NCBI GenBank assembly: GCA_934631055.1
Contig: CAKTXP010000164.1
Span: 1-5,516, forward strand
Direction of reading: 5' to 3'
Source: an uncultured Clostridia bacterium
GTDB taxonomy: Bacteria; Bacillota; Clostridia; Christensenellales; Aristaeellaceae
Length of the DNA: 5,516 nt
Shown: piece by piece, positions 1 to 5,516 of the stretch
How the letters are laid out: the number at the start of each line of letters is the position of its first letter
Position numbering within the stretch: the stretch's first letter is position 1
Notes under the pieces: generated by a model
Database searches by the model: none
The model's input: only the letters and a program-made list of their open reading frames with translations
Told to the model about the DNA's origin: nothing
Made by a program: the position numbers and the translations under genes

Positions 1-1
1 C

Positions 2-76
2 GCAAAGGCGCTCCTGTTCGTTCAGAAGATCCGTCAGGCGCTGAGCGAAAAGGGCGTGGAGATCAAGGCGCTGTAA
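2..76 (+). CDS. C-terminal end of an unidentified protein (5' end outside window)
   Basis: Frame 2 is open from the window edge to a TAA at 74-76 and gives 24 residues ending in IRQALSEKGVEIKAL. The peptide has a protein-like mix of helical, charged and hydrophobic residues, and its codons end mostly in G or C like the other genes here. The other plus-strand frames read less plausibly. The fragment is too short to assign a family. It looks like a terminal helix followed by a short strand, which fits many cytoplasmic enzymes. It runs toward the phosphatase gene, so the two are convergent and probably share the hairpin at 169-205. I am fairly sure this is coding and do not know the product. Confidence 0.6.
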   Translation, partial: AKALLFVQKIRQALSEKGVEIKAL

Positions 77-120
77 AAGCGGGCTAACCCCGTCTGCGCT
101 TCCGCCCAAGCCTGAAAAGA

Positions 121-133
121 GCAAAAATTTTGC
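121..133. repeat. Short AT-rich palindrome in the convergent intergenic gap
   Basis: GCAAAA and TTTTGC flank a single A at 127, an exact 6-base inverted repeat. It is followed at once by the 8-base palindrome ACACGTGT (134-141). Both lie between the end of the left-hand gene and the hairpin at 169. Either could be a protein binding site or a chance occurrence. They are recorded because they are exact and adjacent. Confidence 0.35.
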
Positions 134-168
134 ACACGTGTTCAAACTTTTTTCCTGTATACCAAATC

Positions 169-205
169 AGCCCCGCAGTCGGCACACAGCCGAATCTGCG
201 GGGCT
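169..205. terminator. Strong hairpin between convergent genes, probable intrinsic terminator
   Basis: AGCCCCGCAG (169-178) pairs perfectly with CTGCGGGGCT (196-205). Inside this, TCGGC (179-183) pairs with GCCGA (189-193) around an ACACA loop, leaving a 2-base bulge at 194-195, for 15 base pairs in all. On the plus strand the stem runs into a T-rich stretch (TTTGCTTATTCAATTTT), which suits termination of the gene ending at 76. On the minus strand the hairpin starts 4 bases past the phosphatase stop codon, but the bases after it contain only a short T run (GATTTGG). Termination is therefore better supported for plus-strand transcripts, and bidirectional action is an inference from the position. 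Confidence 0.75.
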
Positions 206-209
206 TTGC

Positions 210-1031
210 TTATTCAATTTTCTGTGCCGCAAACGTCTTTCCGTCAAACACCCGGATTTTCTCAAACCCACAGGCTTCAAGCAGGGCTTTTGCCCGATCG
301 AATGCACAATCCACCGTGCCGACACCGTGCGAATCGGAGGAAATCGTTACTTGGGCGTTTCGCCTTTTGAGCTGCTCCAAAACCCATCGGGACGGATACG
401 GCGTGGTTCGCCAGCCGCGACTGATGGCGCCGGTATTCACCTCGAAGATTTTGCCTGCCGAGACGAGCGCATCCATCGCATCGAGCGCGGCAGCCCGATA
501 GCGCAGGCTTGTTTCGTCAAAGAAATGCTCTTTCTCATCGAACTTCGTCATCAGGTCGAAATGCCCGACAATTTGCGCGCGCGGTTCGTCGGCGACGCGT
601 TTAAGCTGGGCAAAATAGCATTCCGCCGCCGCGTCGCTGTCGCCGCCGAAAGCTTCCGCCAAAAAGCGGCGCGTCGTTTCCGGGCTGTCGTCCACGGTCG
701 GATAAGCCGCCGGATCGCCGCCGACGGGCAGGAAATGCGCCGAACCGATGGCATAATCAAACGGTTCGAGCCACTCTGCATCGCTGAGCACATCCCATTC
801 CACGCCCGCATACACGGCAATCCGTCCTGCATAAGCCGCCTTGAGACGCTGCATTTCGGCAAGAAACGGCGCGACGTTCTCCGCCTTTGCCGCCCAGCCG
901 TTTTCAAACGGAAGCGGGCTGTGGATGCTGATGCCCGCCGAATCCATGCCCGCAGCCAGACAGGCGCGGATCATCTCCTCCGGCATGTTTTTGCCGTCGC
1001 AAAAGACGCTGTGCGCATGAAGATTCTGCAT
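210..1031 (-). CDS. PHP-family phosphatase, histidinol-phosphatase (HisK/HisJ) type
   Basis: This is a 273-residue cytoplasmic metal-dependent phosphoesterase, the usual length for monofunctional PHP histidinol-phosphatases (EC 3.1.3.15), which convert histidinol phosphate to histidinol in histidine biosynthesis. The PHP metal ligands are all visible: H5-A-H7 with D12, H37 (ISIHSP), E78 (GVEWD), H99 (IGSAHF), H157 (VGHFDL), and D233/H235 (SSDSH). NTG at 199-201 before the C-terminal strand is also typical. The start chosen is the ATG at 1031, two bases after the TGA of the upstream glycosyltransferase gene, so translation is probably coupled. Only a weak GG-containing site precedes it. An in-frame GTG at 1043 would add four residues and overlap the upstream gene. 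No other his gene is visible, so a different phosphate ester substrate is possible. CpsB/YwqE tyrosine phosphatases share the fold, but their IDxHxHxLPGxDDG start is not seen here. Confidence 0.92.
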   Translation of the reverse strand: MQNLHAHSVFCDGKNMPEEMIRACLAAGMDSAGISIHSPLPFENGWAAKAENVAPFLAEMQRLKAAYAGRIAVYAGVEWDVLSDAEWLEPFDYAIGSAHFLPVGGDPAAYPTVDDSPETTRRFLAEAFGGDSDAAAECYFAQLKRVADEPRAQIVGHFDLMTKFDEKEHFFDETSLRYRAAALDAMDALVSAGKIFEVNTGAISRGWRTTPYPSRWVLEQLKRRNAQVTISSDSHGVGTVDCAFDRAKALLEACGFEKIRVFDGKTFAAQKIE

Positions 1032-1033
1032 GG

Positions 1034-4000
1034 TCAATACCACATCCAGTTTTTAAACCAGTTCATCGCCGCCAGCCAATCCCTTGAGACCTCCATACCG
1101 GACGCATAGGGATAGAACGCGATGAACAGCGCGACCGCCGCCACGCCAAGCACACCGGCAAGCGCATGGCTGAGCTTCGGCTTTCTCCGCTCCAGATAGC
1201 GAAGCGCCTGCACCGTCGCCAAAATGATGAACGGTACGCTCGCAAAATAGTGATAGATGAACGTCAATCGGCTGACCAGCACCCACGGCAGATACGCCGA
1301 CAGGAAGCCCACCGCAATGACCGGCATCGCGCGGTCATATTCATCGTCCCTGCCGTCCATGACGCGCATCATCGGCAGCGCGTTGCGGTAGAAGCTGTAT
1401 CCCAGCACGAACAGGATGCCCAGCAGCCCCGTCCACCAGACCGCCGGATTGCCGAAAGCCATGATGGTGCTCGCCTTGCCCGCCTCAGGGAACGCCGCGC
1501 TGTAATACCACATCGGCTTGACGATAAGGGGCCATTCGTACCACGGCGACGAGAAGTAATGCGTCGCGACGAGGTTCTTGTGGTACTCGAACATCGTCAC
1601 CTGCGCGTTCCAGATGCGTTCAAACATCTTGGCGTTCAGCTTCACCTCGCCGTACGCGCTCAGATACGGAATGTAGCTCAGCACATAGATCGTCACCGGA
1701 ATAAGGACGAAGAACACGACGCATGCGGCAAGGGTCAGCGCGCCCTTTTGCACGAATGTATCTGCGGCGCGCGCAAACGCTGGCTCTTCCTCCCTGTGCT
1801 TCTGCGCGTATCGGCTCTGCTTATACAGCGTGATAAAACGCGAGAAGAACAGCACGGCAAGCCCGACCGCGCCATAGCAGCCGATCCACTTGCTCGATAT
1901 CGCCAGCCCCATGAACACGCCGGACAAGCCCAGCGGAATAAACGTCCGGCTGAGCTTCTGATGATAAAAGCTCATCTGCATCCACCGCGCCATAAACAGG
2001 AACATCAGCATCATGAACAGCACCGGGAAGGAGTCGATGGTCGCGATACGCGTCTGCGTAAAGTGCATGCAGTCCGCTGTCAGCAGCAGCGCGCTCAGCG
2101 CAGCCCAGCGCGTGCGCTTCATCAGCTGCATCGCCAGCAGGTAGAGCGCCGGAATCATCAGGATGCCCGTCAGCGTACCCGCAAAGCGCCACGCAAACGG
2201 CGTCATCCCCATCAGATCGATGCACCAGCTCATAAAGACCTTCCCCAGCGGCGGATGCGTCGTTTCGTAGGTATACAGGCTGTGCGCATGCTCATAGCCC
2301 GTGCGCGCATGGTAAATCTCGTCGAAGTACATGCTGTTTTCGTAGGTCGGCTTTTCGGGAACGGTATCCTGTTCGTCGATAAGCGTATTCGGGTCGCTTC
2401 CGCGTCCCTCCAGCGCGCCGCTCGCCGCCGCAGAGACCGCCGGAATGACGTTTCCATCCGCATCAACCGCCGCCACTTCCCAGAGCGCGGAGCCTGCATC
2501 CTTAAACGTCACGCGCAGATAGCGCCCGCTCAGCGCGGTCATGCTTCCGGACGCACCCACGACAACACCGTCCGCGTCGTAGGTCGGCGTTCTAAGCGCC
2601 AGCCATTTGAAGCACTCGCCGCGGTCAAAGAACGCGCCCGTTTCCTCGCCGTAAGTCACGCCGTCGTCGGACGCCGTAAACGAGAACTGCGTATCCGAAA
2701 TGCCGCCGTAGTAATAGACGTGGAAATCCTCGTGAACATCGCCCAAGTCGATGACCACGCTCTCGCCTTCCGCGGTGGATACATAACCCGTCTGCGGCGC
2801 TTTGTCCGTTCCCAGATGATAGAACGCCACGACCGCATAAACGAGCGTCATCGCGCTCATCAGAACGAAGTCGCGCGGACGCAGGTGCATGCGCCAATCC
2901 TTCTCGTGAAGGAGTTCATCGCGCATGCGCGTTTCTGCCGCGCAGGGCGCTTCTTCTGTCTGTCTGTCCTCCGCAACCGCTCTCCTTCTCTGCGGCAGAG
3001 CGAGCGCAGGCGCGCCTATCGTCAGCCGAACGGCGGTATAGACCGTCAGCGCCGCGCAGGCAAGCTGCACCACGCCCAGCACATAGCCCAGCCATGTATT
3101 CGGCGCAACGAGATAATCATACGCCAGCACGACGCCGATGTTCACCGCCGACGCCGCCGACGCCGCCACGGCGGAAATCAGCAGGCGCAGATCACCCGTT
3201 TCGACAAAGGCAAAGAAGAGCAGCGCCAGCGCAGGCAGGATGTAGCGTTCGTGCATCTTGGTCGTCAGCGCAAAGAGAAGCTGCATCGTCATCGCCGACG
3301 CAAGGAACAAACGGCTTCTGCCCTGACCCAGCCAGTAGACGGCAATGCCCGCCGCAAACGACGCGATCATCAGCGCCACGCCGAGCTGTCCGTAGGTCAC
3401 GCCGCCAATCAGCGCCGTCGATTCATCCACCCAGTTGCCGCCCAGCAGGAACATCAGATTGCCGGTCGAAAGCGTCGCATGCGGATAACCGGAGAGCGTC
3501 GCCGCGTACTTGTCCACCAGCCATGTGACGATATTCTCGCCCCACGCAAACGGCAGGACGATTGCCAGCGTTACGACCACGCCGCCCAGCAGCCCCAGCC
3601 CGATGGACTTTCCGCGATGCTCGCCGAGCTTCGCTTCCTTCATCAAGGCTGCAACGCCCAGCGGCACGAGCAGACCCGCCTGCGGCTTCGCCAGCACGGC
3701 AAGCGCAAAGAGCGGAATCGCAAGCGCCCACTGTCCCGCGCGGGCATCAAGCAGCATCAGCACCAGCAGCAGCGCCAATACGGAGTCAATCTGCCCCCAG
3801 CAGCTGCCGGTGACGATGAACGCCGGATTCAGCGCCAGCATCGCGGCAGCCGCCAGCGATACGCCGCTTCCGAATTTCTTCTTCGCCGCCGCATAGCACA
3901 GTGCCGCCAAAGCGAGGTCACAGGCGATCGGCGCCATCTTCATCAGCGCCTGAAACGCCATGCTGCCCGTACTCATGCCCAGCAGATTGCCAATGACGCC

Positions 4001-4960
4001 GAACAGACCCAGCACCAGCATATACGCCGGCGGATAATCGCAAAAATAGCCTTCCTGATAGAAGTTTGCCGCGCCGCCGGACGCCATCCTGCCCGCCCAC
4101 GCGCCAAAGCAGCCCATGTCCACGCCGTATCCCTCAACCGTAAAGGCGAGGATAGCGCGGATGACGAACGCAGCCGCCAGCATCAGCACCAATCCCATCG
4201 CGGCGCGGCGCTCATTCGGCTCCGCCCCGCTCAGTCCGCGCGCCAGCATCAGCGCGAGAACCAGATACACCGCCGCCGCCATGCCCAGAAGCGGAATGCT
4301 CCGCTCCTTCATCGAAACCGGCGTCGTGCTTTCCGTCTTTTTGCTTGGCGCAGGCGTGGACAGGTCAAGCACCGTTTCGCCGACCGGAACAGTCTCTACC
4401 TGTTCCAAGGCAACGTCGGTGAACCACGCTTTGCCGCTGTTTTCCGACCCGTATCCGCCAAGGCGCGCCATCACGGTCACCTCGCGCTGTCCCTTGCCGG
4501 TGCGCGCGTAGAGGGTGAGCGTTTCCCACTGTCCCGCTGTGTCATGCAGGTCGGCGCTCGTTCCGTAGATGCCTGAGAAGGACACGTTCGCGCCCTTCTG
4601 CCCCTCGCCGCAGTCCTCCGCCATCACGCGCGCGGTCAGCCTATACGTCGTGTTCTCTCGGACAGCGACCGTCTGTTCAAAGCGCGCGTCGTTAGACGCG
4701 GCGTTCTCTACCAGCGCGGCGGTCGTTCCGTCCTCCAGCGTCACCGCTTCCAGATACGACGCGCCCGCGCTGGTCACCCACATACCGGTTGACCAGCCGT
4801 CGGGCATGCCGTCCGTCGCCGCGGAAAAATCGCCGTTGACGATCAGGTTGCCCGCCTGCGGCGCTTCGTCCTTCCCGCTTCGGGTCAGCGCAAATGCCGC
4901 CGCCAAAACAAGAAGAATCAGCACAGCCACGATGCCGGCTGTTTTCTGACGTTTATTCAT
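1034..4960 (-). CDS. Two-module membrane glycosyltransferase: Gpi18-like GT-C fused to a PMT (GT39) module
   Basis: This 1308-residue integral membrane protein has about two dozen hydrophobic segments. In order: signal anchor (8-26); extracytoplasmic CBM4/9-like beta domain (37-190, opening NLIVNGDFS and closing with AWFTDVALEQV); first GT-C module (222-648) with D281 in the first outer loop, CDYPPAY at 307-313, CWGQIDS at 387-393 and KMHERY at 568-573, as in Gpi18-like mannosyltransferases; a charged cytoplasmic linker (650-695); then a PMT module (697-1308). The PMT module has the catalytic-type D880-E881 pair in YFDEIYHA, THPPLGK at 901-907, R971 and D976, SSKW at 1022-1025, the C-terminal HYFSSPWYEWP at 1134-1144 and FIYHYF at 1234-1239. 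A discoidin-like beta domain (about 722-848) sits between its first membrane helix and the DE pair. PMT enzymes normally move mannose from polyprenyl-phosphate to Ser/Thr of exported proteins. Donor and acceptor are inferred here. The ATG has GGAGG 8 bases upstream, and yraN ends 17 bases before it. Confidence 0.94.
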   Translation of the reverse strand: MNKRQKTAGIVAVLILLVLAAAFALTRSGKDEAPQAGNLIVNGDFSAATDGMPDGWSTGMWVTSAGASYLEAVTLEDGTTAALVENAASNDARFEQTVAVRENTTYRLTARVMAEDCGEGQKGANVSFSGIYGTSADLHDTAGQWETLTLYARTGKGQREVTVMARLGGYGSENSGKAWFTDVALEQVETVPVGETVLDLSTPAPSKKTESTTPVSMKERSIPLLGMAAAVYLVLALMLARGLSGAEPNERRAAMGLVLMLAAAFVIRAILAFTVEGYGVDMGCFGAWAGRMASGGAANFYQEGYFCDYPPAYMLVLGLFGVIGNLLGMSTGSMAFQALMKMAPIACDLALAALCYAAAKKKFGSGVSLAAAAMLALNPAFIVTGSCWGQIDSVLALLLVLMLLDARAGQWALAIPLFALAVLAKPQAGLLVPLGVAALMKEAKLGEHRGKSIGLGLLGGVVVTLAIVLPFAWGENIVTWLVDKYAATLSGYPHATLSTGNLMFLLGGNWVDESTALIGGVTYGQLGVALMIASFAAGIAVYWLGQGRSRLFLASAMTMQLLFALTTKMHERYILPALALLFFAFVETGDLRLLISAVAASAASAVNIGVVLAYDYLVAPNTWLGYVLGVVQLACAALTVYTAVRLTIGAPALALPQRRRAVAEDRQTEEAPCAAETRMRDELLHEKDWRMHLRPRDFVLMSAMTLVYAVVAFYHLGTDKAPQTGYVSTAEGESVVIDLGDVHEDFHVYYYGGISDTQFSFTASDDGVTYGEETGAFFDRGECFKWLALRTPTYDADGVVVGASGSMTALSGRYLRVTFKDAGSALWEVAAVDADGNVIPAVSAAASGALEGRGSDPNTLIDEQDTVPEKPTYENSMYFDEIYHARTGYEHAHSLYTYETTHPPLGKVFMSWCIDLMGMTPFAWRFAGTLTGILMIPALYLLAMQLMKRTRWAALSALLLTADCMHFTQTRIATIDSFPVLFMMLMFLFMARWMQMSFYHQKLSRTFIPLGLSGVFMGLAISSKWIGCYGAVGLAVLFFSRFITLYKQSRYAQKHREEEPAFARAADTFVQKGALTLAACVVFFVLIPVTIYVLSYIPYLSAYGEVKLNAKMFERIWNAQVTMFEYHKNLVATHYFSSPWYEWPLIVKPMWYYSAAFPEAGKASTIMAFGNPAVWWTGLLGILFVLGYSFYRNALPMMRVMDGRDDEYDRAMPVIAVGFLSAYLPWVLVSRLTFIYHYFASVPFIILATVQALRYLERRKPKLSHALAGVLGVAAVALFIAFYPYASGMEVSRDWLAAMNWFKNWMWY

Positions 4961-4968
4961 CCATCGAA

Positions 4969-4973
4969 CCTCC
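4969..4973 (-). promoter_or_regulatory. Ribosome binding site of the glycosyltransferase gene
   Basis: GGAGG on the minus strand lies 8 bases upstream of the ATG at 4960, inside the 17-base gap after yraN. It decides the start: a second ATG at 4964 is out of frame and too close to the site. A strong site of its own suggests that this gene does not depend on translation of yraN. Confidence 0.88.
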
Positions 4974-4977
4974 GGAT

Positions 4978-5331
4978 TTAAAACAGGAATCCCTGATAGG
5001 GAAAAGCGTCCTTGATATGCGTGAGCCGCGCGCCCTGTATCTCGATGACGTCAAACCGCGCCTGTCTGTTCATCAGACCGTTTTTCATCATATAGGCAAC
5101 TGCGCCCCTGCATATTCTCTTTTGTTTGGCTGGCGTTACGGCTTCGCGTCCATACGCGCCACTCTTTCGCGTCTTGACCTCGACAAAGACGATAGTCCGT
5201 CCATCCTGTGCGATCAGGTCGATCTCCGCGCCGGGAAACACCGCGTTACGCGCAAGGATCTCATAACCCTGCTCGACGAGGTACTGCTCCGCTCTGATTT
5301 CTCCGAGCTTACCGGTCGCTTTCGATTCCAC
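4978..5331 (-). CDS. yraN: YraN family protein (UPF0102), predicted PD-(D/E)XK nuclease fold
   Basis: The protein has 117 residues, the usual length for this small conserved family. The hallmarks are present in order: GKLGEIRAEQYL at 7-18 with E11, GAEIDLIA at 34-41 with D38, VFVEVKTR at 48-55 with E51 and K53, a lysine/arginine-rich helix (64-75, including TPAKQKR), and RFDVIEI at 92-98. E11, D38, E51 and K53 fit the metal-binding and catalytic pattern of the restriction-endonuclease-like PD-(D/E)XK fold. No activity is firmly established for the family, so nuclease function is only predicted. The start is a GTG at 5331, chosen because AAGGAG lies 8 bases upstream. The gene is the first of a three-gene minus-strand operon. 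In many Bacillota yraN sits beside rnhB, which would lie beyond the right edge and is not visible here. Confidence 0.97.
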   Translation of the reverse strand: MESKATGKLGEIRAEQYLVEQGYEILARNAVFPGAEIDLIAQDGRTIVFVEVKTRKSGAYGREAVTPAKQKRICRGAVAYMMKNGLMNRQARFDVIEIQGARLTHIKDAFPYQGFLF

Positions 5332-5339
5332 GCTTTCAT

Positions 5340-5345
5340 CTCCTT
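5340..5345 (-). promoter_or_regulatory. Ribosome binding site that fixes a GTG start for yraN
   Basis: AAGGAG on the minus strand is followed by 8 bases and then GTG (5331-5329). An ATG directly abuts the site at 5339-5337, but it is out of frame with the YraN reading frame and has no spacing, so it cannot be the yraN start. The site lies 20 bases downstream of the nearest hairpin in the leader. Confidence 0.85.
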
Positions 5346-5365
5346 AGGCATGCGGGGGGGAACGA

Positions 5366-5506
5366 TTGGGGCTCCGCCCCAAACCCTGCCAAGAACCTGA
5401 GGTTCTTGGATTTCCCACTTGCATTTATCGCTTCGCGATAAATGGATGTTATGTTTATTAAAACCGCGCGAAGCGAAGAAAGAGTGCAGGGAACTCAGTT
5501 CCCTGC
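5366..5506. repeat. Cluster of four perfect hairpins with 3-base loops upstream of yraN
   Basis: Four separate perfect inverted repeats follow each other. Hairpin 1 pairs 5366-5372 with 5376-5382 (TTGGGGC, loop TCC). Hairpin 2 pairs 5389-5397 with 5401-5409 (CCAAGAACC, loop TGA). Hairpin 3 pairs 5422-5431 with 5435-5444 (CATTTATCGC, loop TTC). Hairpin 4 pairs 5486-5494 with 5498-5506 (GCAGGGAAC, loop TCA). Spacers are 6, 12 and 41 bases. CCCTGCC occurs both at 5384-5390 and 5501-5507. The cluster may continue past the right edge. It could be a REP- or MITE-like interspersed element, a structured leader of the yraN operon, or terminators of an upstream gene. No convincing sigma-70 promoter is visible on the minus strand, and I find no believable gene in 5346-5516. 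Confidence 0.85.
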
Positions 5507-5516
5507 CGGGAGTTTG

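Noticed and set aside
138..1109. A 323-codon plus-strand open frame antisense to the phosphatase gene
   Set aside because: The minus strand encodes every PHP metal ligand in order. The plus-strand product is Arg-rich, matches nothing I recognise and has no ribosome binding site.
1166..4576. A 1136-codon open reading frame on the plus strand, antisense to the glycosyltransferase gene
   Set aside because: Its product is dominated by Arg, His, Gln and Ala with no recognisable domain, membrane segment or motif. It mirrors the GC-rich third positions of the minus-strand gene, whose domains are clear throughout. Its length is a by-product of codon bias.
4894..5400. A 168-codon plus-strand open frame across yraN
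   Set aside because: It is antisense to an unmistakable YraN sequence and runs into the hairpin cluster. It has no ribosome binding site.
5445..5470. Possible minus-strand promoter for the operon in the AT-rich part (TTTTAATAAACATAAC)
   Set aside because: Several partial -10-like boxes occur, but none has a matching -35 element at 16-18 bases, so no promoter is called.
5442..5516. Open frame starting at an ATG inside hairpin 3 and running off the right edge (MDVMFIKTARSEE...)
   Set aside because: It starts within an inverted repeat, has no ribosome binding site and crosses hairpin 4. It is best explained as a chance frame in a repeat.
5366..5516. CRISPR-like array
   Set aside because: The four units are inverted repeats with different sequences and unequal spacing. 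There are no direct repeats of CRISPR length and no cas genes.

Overview
The window looks like a piece of a GC-rich Bacillota chromosome, probably an uncultured gut-type member of the Clostridia. This is an inference from strong GGAGG-type ribosome binding sites, GC-rich third codon positions, a YraN-type gene, a Clostridia-style fused GT39 enzyme and an intergenic cluster of tight hairpins. No marker gene fixes the taxonomy. I see no rRNA, tRNA, CRISPR array, transposase or phage gene.

Layout, left to right. Positions 2-76 hold the last 24 codons of an unidentified plus-strand gene. Positions 77-209 are a gap between convergent genes, with a strong GC-rich hairpin at 169-205 that probably ends transcription from the left and perhaps from both sides. 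Positions 210-5331 are filled by three tightly packed minus-strand genes. In transcription order they are yraN (5331-4978), a 1308-residue membrane glycosyltransferase (4960-1034) and a PHP-family phosphatase of the histidinol-phosphatase type (1031-210). The gaps are 17 and 2 bases, so they almost certainly form one operon. Positions 5346-5516 have no convincing gene but hold four consecutive perfect inverted repeats, each with a 3-base loop.

The central gene is the most distinctive part. One polypeptide carries a signal anchor, an extracytoplasmic sugar-binding-like beta domain, a complete multi-pass GT-C module of the Gpi18-like mannosyltransferase type, a charged cytoplasmic linker, and a second GT-C module of the protein O-mannosyltransferase (PMT, GT39) type. 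A discoidin-like domain is inserted in the catalytic outer loop of the PMT module. Such an enzyme would take sugars from a polyprenyl-phosphate donor and transfer them on the outer face of the membrane to a protein or glycan. The acceptor and the sugars cannot be read from the sequence.

How the three genes cooperate is unclear. YraN is a predicted PD-(D/E)XK-fold protein that is often carried with housekeeping genes, and the PHP protein is most simply a histidine-biosynthesis phosphatase, although no other his gene is present. The operon may be a convenience grouping rather than a pathway. The two features most worth following are the two-headed glycosyltransferase and the hairpin cluster upstream of yraN.
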